Made by a program: the position numbers and the translations under genes. DNA of 15,803 nucleotides from Nitrospinota bacterium (GTDB lineage Bacteria; Nitrospinota; Nitrospinia; Nitrospinales; VA-1). Position 1 is the first letter of the stretch. Each line of letters starts with the position of its first letter. The notes beneath the pieces are model-generated. The model searched no databases. It was not told the DNA's origin and was given only the letters and a program-made list of their open reading frames with translations. Positions 1-8,479 of this stretch are shown here, one piece after another. The stretch lies in contig JADFGI010000021.1 in the NCBI GenBank assembly GCA_022567815.1, positions 1 to 15,803 of the forward strand. Reading direction: 5' to 3'.

Positions 1-280
1 GATTTTATAGCTATTAGAAATTACAGGCGAAAAGCCGAAGTCTGACTATGGGTCTTTATTGTATTCAAATTTATACAATGGATATAAAATTTATACTTTT
101 AGACAACACTAAGGATTGGATTATTCAAAATGGACGCGGATCAACAGATCGCAAAAAAGCTGGCGTGGAAGGCAAAAAATTTTTGGGGCAGAGAACTAAA
201 GAGCCACCTCATTCTTTCCCGGCGCAAGTTGCCGATTAAAAAATAAAGAGGCTCTAAGTGGAAAAATTTATTTTTCTAAA
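1..280. other. left-edge intergenic region, no convincing gene
   Basis: No long reading frame with recognisable features is present on either strand. A 63-codon frame at 48-239 and a 38-codon frame at 130-246 (starting MDADQQIAKK and rich in lysine) both lack a good ribosome binding site and match nothing I know. The first 45 bases could encode the last 14 residues of a gene that starts outside the window (frame 1, ending in TGA at 43-45), but this cannot be tested here. An AT-rich stretch holds a promoter-like pair, TTGTAT at 59-64 and TATAAA at 83-88 with an 18-base spacer. An inverted pair AGAGCC/GGCTCT, with a CGGC/GCCG stem inside it, lies between about 200 and 256 just past the pilX stop, but it has no clear T-run, so I do not call a terminator. 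Confidence 0.4.
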
Positions 281-1594
281 TCACGACTCCTGCCAGGACA
301 AAATAATGACATGATCGCTGAAGAAAGGAGTGACAGCGTTGCAATTGTAGGTGACGGTCAAACTTCCTGAAATACTGCTTTCAGGACTGACTAAATTTTC
401 CACATCTGCAAGATTCGCGGAAGCGATGAATCCATTGATATCAACGGTTCCCGAGATACTCATCTGCTCACCGGCGTACAGCATCCCTTCGATTTGATTG
501 CTGGGACTTCCGGAAAATTCCAGATCGGTTCCCGCGATCAAAAAAAGTTGGTCGATGTCAGGCGAGGGGCCACCCTGGTAGTTTACTATTGTCCCATTGC
601 CGCCAAAATCTATGTACCCTTCAGAAAAAATGGTCACCTCAAACGGATCGGGAGTTCCTAAAACATTAATATTCCCTTCAACGTAATAAATGCCATCGGC
701 AAGGTCGGCGCCATTCATTTTCCACAAACCACCGGGTCTGGAAATATCCCCAAAAAGTGTGTTGCCATCCCCTGATGTTGAATAGGTCCAATTGGGTCCT
801 GAATTGGTGTAAACATTGCCTGTGGACTGATCCAATATAGTTCCATCGTTTTTTAACACATATTTGGCGTAGACCTTGTAATCTGCCACGTTCACGATAG
901 GAATCGGGTGCTCAGCCGCTCCCGAAGCGGTACAGGTGGCTCCCGAACAAGCTCCCGAAGCGGTTGTCCCCTGGGTGACCGTTCCGCTGACCCCGGATTG
1001 ATTGAATCCGCTGTTGGTATGGATGCTCCCACAATCTCCCTGAACCATAAAGGTGCCACTTCCCGTCAAATTGCCTGCGGTGGTGATGGCCGAGGCTGGG
1101 TTAAACGTTGGACGATTGACAATCGCCTCTATAGAGGTAGTTTCTCCATTCTTGGTACCGGTGGAGATTAATACAACGGTATGATCGACATCATCGGTGG
1201 TATCACTATCGTTATCGTCATTGTCGGCAACCGTGACCGTATAGTTCCCGCCTCCAAATGCGGCGTTAGCAAACGCTGCCGGCCAGGTGGTTCCAGCCAA
1301 CTCATCATCAAAACCGTTTGCTGAAGCTCCCGGACTGTTTCCCAGGTTATCGTAATTGAGGAAATTGACAGCCTTCTGGATACCTGTTTCCGCAATATAG
1401 AAAGATACTCTGGTTTTCTTATATTTGCTGGCTCTCGTAATATCCTGAGCGGACCATTTGGCTCCCCCGGCAATAAGCAGCGACAAAACCACCAAAAGCA
1501 TGAGGGTGATGGCAAACGCGAATCCGGATTCGTTAGCCAGATATTTTGAGTCAGACTGTTTATTATTCTGCATGAAAGAATCCATGATTTTCAT
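281..1594 (-). CDS. pilX: PilX-like type IV pilus minor pilin / assembly protein
   Basis: This is a large pilin-like protein of 437 residues from the ATG at 1594; a TTG at 1603 overlapping the pilW stop would add three. Close to the N-terminus it has the class III signal ESG followed by FAFAITLMLLVVLSLL. Position +5 of the mature form is Ile, not the Glu seen in most pilins, which is typical of PilX/GspK-type subunits. The SFYIAETGIQKAVNF segment after the membrane helix is the usual PilX-family hallmark. An Asp-rich loop (near residues 124-137, ADNDDNDSDTTDD) could bind calcium. The C-terminal half is Gly/Ser/Thr-rich and beta-repetitive, so it may form a beta-solenoid. Only five bases separate the pilW stop from this ATG, so translation is probably coupled. 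The family role is priming pilus assembly or adhesion. Which of several in-frame starts is used is uncertain, because none has a strong Shine-Dalgarno. Confidence 0.78.
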   Translation of the reverse strand: MKIMDSFMQNNKQSDSKYLANESGFAFAITLMLLVVLSLLIAGGAKWSAQDITRASKYKKTRVSFYIAETGIQKAVNFLNYDNLGNSPGASANGFDDELAGTTWPAAFANAAFGGGNYTVTVADNDDNDSDTTDDVDHTVVLISTGTKNGETTSIEAIVNRPTFNPASAITTAGNLTGSGTFMVQGDCGSIHTNSGFNQSGVSGTVTQGTTASGACSGATCTASGAAEHPIPIVNVADYKVYAKYVLKNDGTILDQSTGNVYTNSGPNWTYSTSGDGNTLFGDISRPGGLWKMNGADLADGIYYVEGNINVLGTPDPFEVTIFSEGYIDFGGNGTIVNYQGGPSPDIDQLFLIAGTDLEFSGSPSNQIEGMLYAGEQMSISGTVDINGFIASANLADVENLVSPESSISGSLTVTYNCNAVTPFFSDHVIILSWQES

Positions 1595-1599
1595 CCCAG

Positions 1600-2400
1600 T
1601 CAAGAATTTCTTAAAGAAATATCGGTTTTAAACTCAACAGTAGCGGCCGGATTAGCTGGATCAACAAGGCTCAAGTTGAACCCCAGCCTTATAACCTCAT
1701 CTGCATTGGTCACACCGTAATAGTTGAAAGCTATTCCATTTGTCGCATTCACATCGCTGATCAAATTCGTGGCTGTGCCATCCACTGTCCGAATGATATT
1801 TGTGCCTGAAAGGGCGATAGTGACATCGCTGTATTTGTTCACGGTCACCAGGTTGGTGTTGATTCCATAATCGTAATCTTGCGACAAAGCGGTTCCCAGG
1901 TTCAAAGTTCCTGAGGACGTTCCTGTCACCGTATTCAATTCCCATTGATTAAAATTAGGGTTGCGAATTACGATCTTGTCTCCGCTGGAAAATCCGGTTT
2001 CATCAATTACGGTGAGAGTGGTGTCTCCCAAGCTTCCGGCTTTTTCCCCTAGTATGCAGGGGAGGGTGCAGGGAGGAGTGGTGGTGCGAACAATATTCAG
2101 ATTAATACGAAAGCTGATCGAATTGGCGTTGATCGCTGTCACCCCCTGTAAAGGAGGCAAACCAAATCCTGCCATTCGAATTTCTTCTTCTATCCGATCA
2201 ACAGCAAGCCGTCCCTTCGCCTGGATATTGGTACTATCACTTTCGTTTTTCAATATACTTTGATTATGGGTGAACAATAAAGCCGTGGCCGCCAGTATAA
2301 TTACGGCTATTACGCTCGAAATTAAAACTTCGACCAGACCCAGCCCGCGATCATTTTTTAAATATTTGATAAAATTTATTTTAATTTTCACCAAGTTCAT
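1600..2400 (-). CDS. pilW: PilW-like type IV minor pilin
   Basis: This 266-residue minor pilin has a type IV prepilin signal: a 19-residue basic leader ending in DRG, cleavage before LGLVE (Glu at +5, residue 24), then a hydrophobic helix (LISSVIAVIILAATALLF). The region after the helix (AKGRLAVDRIEEEIRMAGFG) is the standard PilW/PulJ-type pattern 'RLxxDIxxxIRxAG'. The rest is a beta-rich globular domain with two nearby cysteines (about residues 110 and 114, CTLPC) that could form a disulfide. The start ATG lies one base after the pilV stop, and no strong ribosome binding site is visible, which points to coupled translation within a pilV-pilW-pilX operon. PilV, PilW and PilX-type subunits are thought to form the pilus tip and to prime assembly. 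Confidence 0.85.
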   Translation of the reverse strand: MNLVKIKINFIKYLKNDRGLGLVEVLISSVIAVIILAATALLFTHNQSILKNESDSTNIQAKGRLAVDRIEEEIRMAGFGLPPLQGVTAINANSISFRINLNIVRTTTPPCTLPCILGEKAGSLGDTTLTVIDETGFSSGDKIVIRNPNFNQWELNTVTGTSSGTLNLGTALSQDYDYGINTNLVTVNKYSDVTIALSGTNIIRTVDGTATNLISDVNATNGIAFNYYGVTNADEVIRLGFNLSLVDPANPAATVEFKTDISLRNS

Positions 2401-2401
2401 T

Positions 2402-2875
2402 CTATTGGGTCATTTGAGTGTTGAGTTGCAAGGTCTTGGTCCCATCATCCTGCCAGGTCATGGTAACTGAAAGGCCAAACAAGAAATTTTCTCCAGCCAA
2501 GTCAGTAATCGTCCAGGATCGGTTATAAGTAGAACCGCTGACAGCGGCGTTACCTTCGGAGTCAACAGTTTCCCCTCCAGTATTGGCAGTCCATGTCCCA
2601 CTCACAATATCAGGCGAGTCCAACCCATTCGCACCCGCCAACAACCAGGCCTGGCCAATCCCTTTAAAATATTCAATCTTGTCCTGGGCAAGGGTCATGG
2701 CTATTGAAGACTGTCGGCTCTCATTGTTTTTATCGATAATAGTGCTGGTCGTTCCGACCACTGCAAAAATTCCCACCCCTAAAAGCGTTACCGCCATAAG
2801 CGCTTCGATCAAACTAAAACCCCGTTCGTTTCGCAAGATCTGTAAAACATTTTTTCTTGTTTTTGAGAAGATCAT
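2402..2875 (-). CDS. pilV: PilV-like type IV minor pilin
   Basis: The protein is 157 residues from the ATG at 2875. The leader ends NERG and is cut before FSLIEALMAVTLLGVG, with Glu at +5 (residue 24). The hydrophobic helix and the following 'ARQSSIAMTLAQDKIEYFK'-like stretch are typical of PilV/GspI prepilins. The frame extends upstream to a GTG at 2938, which would add 21 residues. I prefer 2875 because it gives a 19-residue leader, the same length as in PilW, although neither start has a strong Shine-Dalgarno. It is the first gene of a three-gene minor pilin operon and lies downstream of a sigma-54-like promoter at 3000-3016. The role in pilus biogenesis is inferred from the family. Confidence 0.82.
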   Translation of the reverse strand: MIFSKTRKNVLQILRNERGFSLIEALMAVTLLGVGIFAVVGTTSTIIDKNNESRQSSIAMTLAQDKIEYFKGIGQAWLLAGANGLDSPDIVSGTWTANTGGETVDSEGNAAVSGSTYNRSWTITDLAGENFLFGLSVTMTWQDDGTKTLQLNTQMTQ

Positions 2876-2999
2876 TCTAAATTTCTGGTGATGGTTTTGG
2901 CTGGTTTTAAAGCGAAGCAACAACACGCAATCGTGCACACCTATATTCTTATTGAAACTGTGTATACCGTGATTTAAAAAAGTCCTTTGAGTAACTTAA

Positions 3000-3016
3000 A
3001 GCAAAATATGAGCCAA
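3000..3016 (-). promoter_or_regulatory. putative sigma-54 promoter of pilVWX
   Basis: On the minus strand the sequence is TTGGCTCATATTTTGCT. It has TTGG at -24 and TTTGCT at -12 with exactly ten bases between the GG and GC pairs, as in the RpoN consensus TTGGCAC-N5-TTGCW. Transcription would begin near 2989, about 50 bases before the GTG and 115 before the ATG of pilV. The same TTGG-N7-TTTGCT pattern precedes pilM at 10331-10347, which strengthens the call. Sigma-54 control of pilin genes is known in Pseudomonas, Myxococcus and Geobacter. Confidence 0.6.
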
Positions 3017-3195
3017 AATCACCTGTTTCAGGGAGTTAATTTGAATTTCCATAAATTTATTGATTTTACCTTGGATTTGATCAGTTATGAGCCTGGCGCC
3101 TGAAACTATGGAAGACAGGGCTAATGCAACAATCCAAATAGAGTGTTATTTTTTATACTAATGACACCAAAAGTTACAAATTTGGGAAGTGGGGG

Positions 3196-4272
3196 CTATC
3201 CTTGCAATGCTTCCTGGATGAAGGATTCCGCAACATTGTCAACGATTTCGATGGACCCGATGTCTTTGACCAAAATAAAGCGGATCTTCTTGTGGGCGGT
3301 CTTTTTGTCCGGGTACATGGATTGAATAATGTCCTCGGCTTTCAGGTCGGGAAGTTGGGTGGGCAGGCCAAAGTTTTCGATCAGACCGGTGATTCGATGG
3401 ACCACGGCCTCGCTACAACGGCCCATGAGTTGTGATAATTTGGCCGCATACACCATGCCAATGGCGACCGCTTCTCCATGTGTGAACGTAGAATAACCAG
3501 TCAGCGATTCAATGGCGTGGCCAATGGTGTGACCGAAATTGAGGACCATCCGATAATGACTCTCGCGCTCGTCTTTTTCAACCACACGCGCTTTGATGGC
3601 GCAGGAAGTGGCAATGATATGCTCCAGGGCTTTGGAATCATGGGCAAGAATATTTTGGAATTGACGCTCCAGGAAATTGAACAGCCTGGCATCTTCAATC
3701 ACCCCGTGTTTGATGATTTCGGCGATTCCAGCCTTGTACTCCTTTTCAGGAAGGGATTTGAGTGTCTCAAGATCAACCACCACCAATTTAGGTTGATAAA
3801 AAACGCCTATCATGTTTTTGCCCAGTGGATGATTGACGGCGGTTTTGCCTCCCACGCTACTGTCCACCTGGGCAAGAAGGGTGGTGGGAACCTGGATGAA
3901 CGGCACGCCGCGCACATAGGTGGCCGCGATGAACCCTGTCAGATCGCCAATGACGCCTCCCCCGAGCGCGACCAGAACGGTTTGCCGGTCGCATTTCCAC
4001 TCCAGCAGTTTATCGTAGATTTTTTCTGCCTGGGCAAGGGATTTGGATTTCTCGCCTTCGGGAACTTCTATAAAGTGGGTGGGTAGGTTCGCCTGGGAAA
4101 AGCCTGAAGAAAGTTTCTCGCCATACAGCCGGTTGACGGAAGGATGGGTGACGATGACGACTTGGCTGGGTTTGGCAATCGCCATGACCCACTCCCCCGT
4201 CCTCTGCAAAAGGCCCCGGCCGATCAGGATTTCATAACTCCTGTCGGCCAGATCGATATTCAACCGCTTCAT
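3196..4272 (-). CDS. aroB: 3-dehydroquinate synthase
   Basis: AroB is the second enzyme of the shikimate pathway. It converts DAHP to 3-dehydroquinate in the cytoplasm, using NAD and a divalent metal. The 358-residue length is normal. Visible motifs are the dinucleotide-binding GGGVIGDLTGF (from residue 104), PTTLLAQVDSSVGGKTAVN (from 129), NFGHTIGHAIE (from 245) and HGEAV (from 265). The expected metal ligands are present as Glu185, His248 and His265. The start codon overlaps the pilQ stop as ATGA, so the gene is translationally coupled to the pilus operon. Many Proteobacteria have aroK and aroB behind pilQ; here aroK is missing and aroB follows directly. The gene appears complete and closes the operon. 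A 257-base spacer carrying the pilV promoter follows. Confidence 0.97.
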   Translation of the reverse strand: MKRLNIDLADRSYEILIGRGLLQRTGEWVMAIAKPSQVVIVTHPSVNRLYGEKLSSGFSQANLPTHFIEVPEGEKSKSLAQAEKIYDKLLEWKCDRQTVLVALGGGVIGDLTGFIAATYVRGVPFIQVPTTLLAQVDSSVGGKTAVNHPLGKNMIGVFYQPKLVVVDLETLKSLPEKEYKAGIAEIIKHGVIEDARLFNFLERQFQNILAHDSKALEHIIATSCAIKARVVEKDERESHYRMVLNFGHTIGHAIESLTGYSTFTHGEAVAIGMVYAAKLSQLMGRCSEAVVHRITGLIENFGLPTQLPDLKAEDIIQSMYPDKKTAHKKIRFILVKDIGSIEIVDNVAESFIQEALQG

Positions 4273-6278
4273 GGTATTTTGGAATATGCGTTGGATAGAA
4301 TGGTGGGAGTGACGAAGATCAACAACTCTTTCACATCGTCAGCGTCATCCAGATTCCTGAACAATGCCCCCAGAAATGGAATTTTGGAAAGAAGCGGAAC
4401 CGATTGTTGATTCCGCTTGACCTCACTTTCATAGATTCCCCCGAGAACGGTGGTATGCCCATTCTTCACCAAAACCTCAGTGTGCATTTCCTTGGTGGTG
4501 ATCTCCGGAAAACCATTGACAATAACAGCCAGATTGGCCGAGTTTTTCGTTGCATCGATCACCATATTGATATAGTCATCGGAGGTGATATGCGGGGTAA
4601 CTCTCAGGCTGAGTTCAGCATCTATAAACTCGATTTTAGTTCCTTCGTTGGCGGAAGATGTTTGAAAAGGTATGGACCGTCCGCTCTTGATAATGGCCTC
4701 TTTGTTATCCAGCGTCGTTACCTTGGGACTGGAAAGGATACGCACATGGCCTTTCTTTTCCAGCGCGGTCAACTGAATATCCAGATTCAAACTATTTGCT
4801 ATACCTTTAAACCCTAAAGCAAACCCTGAGGTGGCGCCGGCGAGAAGGGCTGTTCCCCCTGGAAGCAAGTCAACATTAAATGGAGGATTTGCTCCAGTGG
4901 GCGATGTGACAGTCGTATTGCCATTAAAAGCACCTGAGGCGGGGGTGGTGAGTCCCCACTGAACCCCAAACTGTTGCGAGACGTTTTTATTAACTTCCAC
5001 GATTTTGGCTTCGATCATGACTTGAGGCGTCCGGATATCGATCACGCGCACCAGTTTTACCATATCAGCTAAATTCTCATCGATATCCGTGAGGATCAAT
5101 GTATTGGTCCGGGCATCTACGGTTATTTTTCCGCGCTCGGTCTTTAGAGTTTCAAGGTTAATGGCGACTTCCTTGATATCCGCATAATTGATGCGGATGA
5201 CTTCGGTAATCAGTTCAGCCGCCAGTTTTTCCGAGACTTCTTTGTCGCGTTTTCTGATATTTTCTTCAACCTCCCGCTCTTCTTCCCGGGCAAGAGTTTG
5301 CAGAGAAACCACGCGAATAATGTTTTTACCCAAACACTGCCTGCCAAGACCGCTGTTCTTCAGGATGATCTCGAATGCCTCATTCCAGGGAACATCCAGT
5401 AACCGCATATTCACTATCCCTTCAACCTCGGGGGAGAGAATCAGATTGAAACCGCTGATTTCAGAAAATATGCGGAAGAGATTGCGAACGTTCGCATCCT
5501 GAAAATCCAGGGAGATTTTTTCTTTTTCCCCACCTAACAGCGGTTCACAAGGATCGACCTCAATCTCCGCCAACTTCTCTTTATCTTTTTGAGCTGTTTC
5601 AAAAGTGGATTTTTTTTCCTGAGTCATTTCTTTCGCGGAATCCATTTTCCCCATTAAAGGACCGGGAGCCTGGGCCGAGGTTCCCTCTAAATGGATGACC
5701 AGTTGGTTATCGACCGGTTTTTGGATATCATACCCCGTCGCTTTATTCAGGGCGATTTCCAACCTCAATACCCCCGCTTCTTCAAAGCGAAGCGCACGGA
5801 TACTTTCCACAACCCCTTTGTTGACTTCGATCCGATCCGTTAAAGACCCCTTCCGCATTTTGGGAAAATCCAGCACCAGCCGCAGAGGATTCAAAAGCTT
5901 GAACGCGGTGTATTGAATGGCCCTGCTGGATTCAATGGTAATGATCGCCTCACCGCCTGGTCCTTCCTCGGTCGTCAACTGGATGATTTCCGCCTCATCC
6001 ATGATCGTCTGGGAGACTTCCGGGTTGATCGTTTCCAGAGGCAGGGTTTCTTCCATCTGTGCCATGAGCATATTTTCCACTCCGCCAGTGCGGAAATTCT
6101 TGTGCCCCGAACGGTCCTCCGCCATTACAGATAAACCCTTCAAACCGGATTCCGCTTGTATCCTTGGGGCAGAATCTGCTATGGCCGTAAAACCTTCGGC
6201 GGCAACAACCGCTTGCGCGGCCAGCAAAAAAGTAACTGCCCAAACAGGCCAGCTCATGCGAAAAATTTTATTATTCAC
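4269..6278 (-). CDS. pilQ: type IV pilus secretin PilQ
   Basis: PilQ forms the outer-membrane gated channel through which the pilus passes. The start is a GTG at 6278, preceded by GAGGAG overlapping the stop of the upstream gene. The 669-residue product has, in order: a cleavable signal peptide (to about residue 27, ending AVVAA); one AMIN domain (about 95-200), which in the family binds peptidoglycan; a linker rich in Lys and Glu (about 205-245); an STN/N0 domain (about 253-327, DFQDANVRNLFRIFSEISG); an N1-type domain (about 352-415, VIRINYADIKEV to ILTDIDENL); and the secretin core (about 415-660) with VLGGIYESEVKRNQQSVPLL and the conserved KIPFLGALF. Only one AMIN domain is seen, whereas several PilQ proteins have two or three. 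A nine-base gap separates it from the PilP-like gene. Confidence 0.96.
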   Translation of the reverse strand: MNNKIFRMSWPVWAVTFLLAAQAVVAAEGFTAIADSAPRIQAESGLKGLSVMAEDRSGHKNFRTGGVENMLMAQMEETLPLETINPEVSQTIMDEAEIIQLTTEEGPGGEAIITIESSRAIQYTAFKLLNPLRLVLDFPKMRKGSLTDRIEVNKGVVESIRALRFEEAGVLRLEIALNKATGYDIQKPVDNQLVIHLEGTSAQAPGPLMGKMDSAKEMTQEKKSTFETAQKDKEKLAEIEVDPCEPLLGGEKEKISLDFQDANVRNLFRIFSEISGFNLILSPEVEGIVNMRLLDVPWNEAFEIILKNSGLGRQCLGKNIIRVVSLQTLAREEEREVEENIRKRDKEVSEKLAAELITEVIRINYADIKEVAINLETLKTERGKITVDARTNTLILTDIDENLADMVKLVRVIDIRTPQVMIEAKIVEVNKNVSQQFGVQWGLTTPASGAFNGNTTVTSPTGANPPFNVDLLPGGTALLAGATSGFALGFKGIANSLNLDIQLTALEKKGHVRILSSPKVTTLDNKEAIIKSGRSIPFQTSSANEGTKIEFIDAELSLRVTPHITSDDYINMVIDATKNSANLAVIVNGFPEITTKEMHTEVLVKNGHTTVLGGIYESEVKRNQQSVPLLSKIPFLGALFRNLDDADDVKELLIFVTPTILSNAYSKIP

Positions 6279-6287
6279 GATGGCTCC

Positions 6288-7787
6288 TCACCCTTCCTCC
6301 GGGGCTTCATTGATAAATTCAAGTTGCTTCTTATTCGATAATATATTTCCCCGGTAATCCCGGGTCTGTTCCAGAATGAGCATTTGGTCGTTGGTGATCG
6401 TTTCGACCACGCCAAAATTTGGCCCCAACAAGTCGCCCTCCTTGACGGAATGCCCCTTGTTGTCACCGGTTTCAATCAACGCGATGGTTTCGTTATTTTT
6501 CCAAATGACGCCCACGAGCTTCAAACTCTCATAATCCGTCTGGATGGGAGTGAGAATCATGCTGGGCTTGGTTTCGTTGGCTTTTTGAATGAGAGCCTTA
6601 TATTTATTGACCGTATCAAAATAATCACTCTCGCCCATTGAGGCTATTTTTTCTTCCCGGCTGAAGAGTCCGCCATAATGTTCCAAATCGGCATAAAGTC
6701 TGGGGTCGGTATTTTTAATATTCCGGTAAACTTCCATGGGAATTAGCGGAAGATTCTTCAATTCATCAGCAAATTTTCGGAATTCCATTTTAGATTCATC
6801 TTTTTCAGCCGGCTGAATGAGCCCTTCCTGGGGGTCCACCAAAGGAATGAACGGATCCCGCATTCTGGCAAAAATATATCGCTGACCGGGAGGGGCGATC
6901 TCTTTTAACAGGTCGGATTTCCCATTCTCCGCTTCCATTTCCCCCTGGATCAAATCCATGAGCCTTTGTACCTTGACCGACGTTTGTTCCAGCGCATCCC
7001 TGGAGCCGCGGAAATAAGACCGGTAAAACCATTTTCCGGCTGAGGATGTGGCAAAGTTAACGTATTGAGAAAGTTCTTTGTCCGAGAGATAGCGAAATTT
7101 ATATAAAAATGACTGCAGAAAATATTCTCTTTCAAGATCAAAATTGTCATCCCGAATATTACGGCTCACTTTTCGTACCGGTTGACCTTTCCACTTGCTA
7201 TGGAAAGGATACAAAACCCTCACAAACATCAGAAACGTATCCATGGTGTGATTCGTCATTCCCACAGTGGTTTCCAATCGCTCAGCCAATTCCAGGCGAT
7301 TTTCCTTTGGCGGATAATATTTGAGCTGGTCCAGAAACACTTTTTTCTCCTCCGTCATTCCCTCGCTTAAATCCTTCATTTCTGCTCTGACAATCTTCTT
7401 GCCCAAGGGAGACTGATACCATTTGGACAGGGCTCTCATGTATTGGGGTTGGTAATTTGCCAACATGCGGTGCCGGATGGATTGCAACCATTCTTCGGGT
7501 TCATATACCCTGTTCATCATGTTTTTCAACATCATGATTTGACCTGGGGGAAACTGCGATTGTTCCAGCCGATCTCCAAATAGCCGGGCGTCCATTTGAT
7601 GGGCGGTTTTTTCAATCCCGGTCAACTGGAAAAACCTGTCAAGCATCACTTTTCGGTTTTTTGAGCCGGCCTTTTCACTCTCTAAAGCGATGGAAAGCGA
7701 CGTGACACCCAGGAACGCGACAATAAAAAGCGCTATTGCCAGAGTGATGACGAATTTTGGCGGTTTATGGCTTGATCCCAATTTCAT
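6288..7787 (-). CDS. PilP-like pilus connector fused to a duplicated DUF2059-like region
   Basis: This gene sits exactly where pilP is expected, between pilO and pilQ. Its C-terminal part resembles PilP: GQRYIFARMRDPFIP (about residues 301-315) recalls the conserved 'RDPF' linker, and LKLVGVIW to FGVVETITNDQMLI (about 422-472) has the PilP beta-domain pattern. PilP links PilN/PilO to PilQ in the periplasm. At 499 residues it is more than twice the usual length. The extra part starts with one hydrophobic segment (about 11-33) and no lipobox Cys, unlike the classical PilP lipoprotein. Two helical repeats follow. Repeat 1 (about 45-150) has RFFQLTGIEKTAHQM and LSKWYQSPLGKKI; repeat 2 (about 162-275) has RLETTVGMTNHTM and YVNFATSSAGKWF. 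The FY-SP-GKK pattern resembles DUF2059. The ATG at 7787 has GGAG nine bases upstream. The domain calls come from reading by eye; the PilP module is the firmer one. Confidence 0.75.
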   Translation of the reverse strand: MKLGSSHKPPKFVITLAIALFIVAFLGVTSLSIALESEKAGSKNRKVMLDRFFQLTGIEKTAHQMDARLFGDRLEQSQFPPGQIMMLKNMMNRVYEPEEWLQSIRHRMLANYQPQYMRALSKWYQSPLGKKIVRAEMKDLSEGMTEEKKVFLDQLKYYPPKENRLELAERLETTVGMTNHTMDTFLMFVRVLYPFHSKWKGQPVRKVSRNIRDDNFDLEREYFLQSFLYKFRYLSDKELSQYVNFATSSAGKWFYRSYFRGSRDALEQTSVKVQRLMDLIQGEMEAENGKSDLLKEIAPPGQRYIFARMRDPFIPLVDPQEGLIQPAEKDESKMEFRKFADELKNLPLIPMEVYRNIKNTDPRLYADLEHYGGLFSREEKIASMGESDYFDTVNKYKALIQKANETKPSMILTPIQTDYESLKLVGVIWKNNETIALIETGDNKGHSVKEGDLLGPNFGVVETITNDQMLILEQTRDYRGNILSNKKQLEFINEAPEEG

Positions 7788-7817
7788 TATGAAAGCTCCG
7801 ACAACCTCGGTTTAGTT

Positions 7818-8474
7818 CTATTGGATCGAATTATTCGGCACTCCCACTACTTTTTCCGACCCTTCAATATAGGCATAGGTGTTGACGGTAATATTTGTAA
7901 TCAATGTATAACCTTGGAGAGCGGATTCTCTATTTCCTCCAAAGGATGCTTCGGTTCCCAGTTTCATCTTCAAATCGGAAAAATTGACCAGTTGAAGACG
8001 GTTTTGCATTTTGTCCAGAAAATCCAGTGTGTCCCAAAACGTTCCCCGCATTTGGATGGCCACTGGAATTTCCTTGTAAAAATCCCCCACCCTGCCATTC
8101 TCAAGTTGAAACTTGGTAACGTCAAACGTTGCCCTGTCACTGCCAAAACCAGAGACCTCCTTTAACAAACCCGGCATGTCTTTTTCCCTCGGCAACTGTT
8201 GTTTAAATGCCTCCAGTCTCCCGGTCACGCGGGCCAGGTTATTTGCAATGGTATCTTTTTGAGCCACCAGCCTTTTAAAATTTGCCAGCTTTTGCGCGAT
8301 TTGGGTTCTTTGAGTCTGGAGCTTGGCCAACTCCGTCTGGGAATCCTGATAGAGGGTAAAAAAGTAAGCAACAAACAACAGCAAACCTATGGCCGCACTA
8401 GCTGATAGCAAGTGAAAAAACCTTACTTTTTCCAAAAACTCATAGGGCAATTGTTCAAAAAGTTTATCAATCAT
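7818..8474 (-). CDS. pilO: type IV pilus inner-membrane alignment protein PilO
   Basis: PilO pairs with PilN in the periplasm to form the inner-membrane alignment subcomplex of the pilus machine. The 218-residue product has a short cytoplasmic N-terminus, one membrane helix (about 20-42), a Gln/Lys/Leu-rich coiled coil (about 43-100) and a C-terminal ferredoxin-like region containing the PilO pattern EIPVAIQMRGTFWDTLDFLDKM (in two parts, about residues 134-155) and LVNFSDL. ATG at 8474 follows the pilN stop by five bases and lacks a strong ribosome binding site, so coupled translation is likely. The length fits the family. The next gene is 30 bases downstream. Confidence 0.93.
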   Translation of the reverse strand: MIDKLFEQLPYEFLEKVRFFHLLSASAAIGLLLFVAYFFTLYQDSQTELAKLQTQRTQIAQKLANFKRLVAQKDTIANNLARVTGRLEAFKQQLPREKDMPGLLKEVSGFGSDRATFDVTKFQLENGRVGDFYKEIPVAIQMRGTFWDTLDFLDKMQNRLQLVNFSDLKMKLGTEASFGGNRESALQGYTLITNITVNTYAYIEGSEKVVGVPNNSIQ

Positions 8475-8479
8475 GAGTT

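Noticed and set aside
48..239. 63-codon plus-strand frame at the left edge
   Set aside because: No ribosome binding site, no recognisable motif, and unusual composition; an overlapping 38-codon frame is no better supported.
3478..4086. 202-codon frame on the plus strand
   Set aside because: It is the antisense of aroB, whose motifs and length are fully intact on the minus strand.
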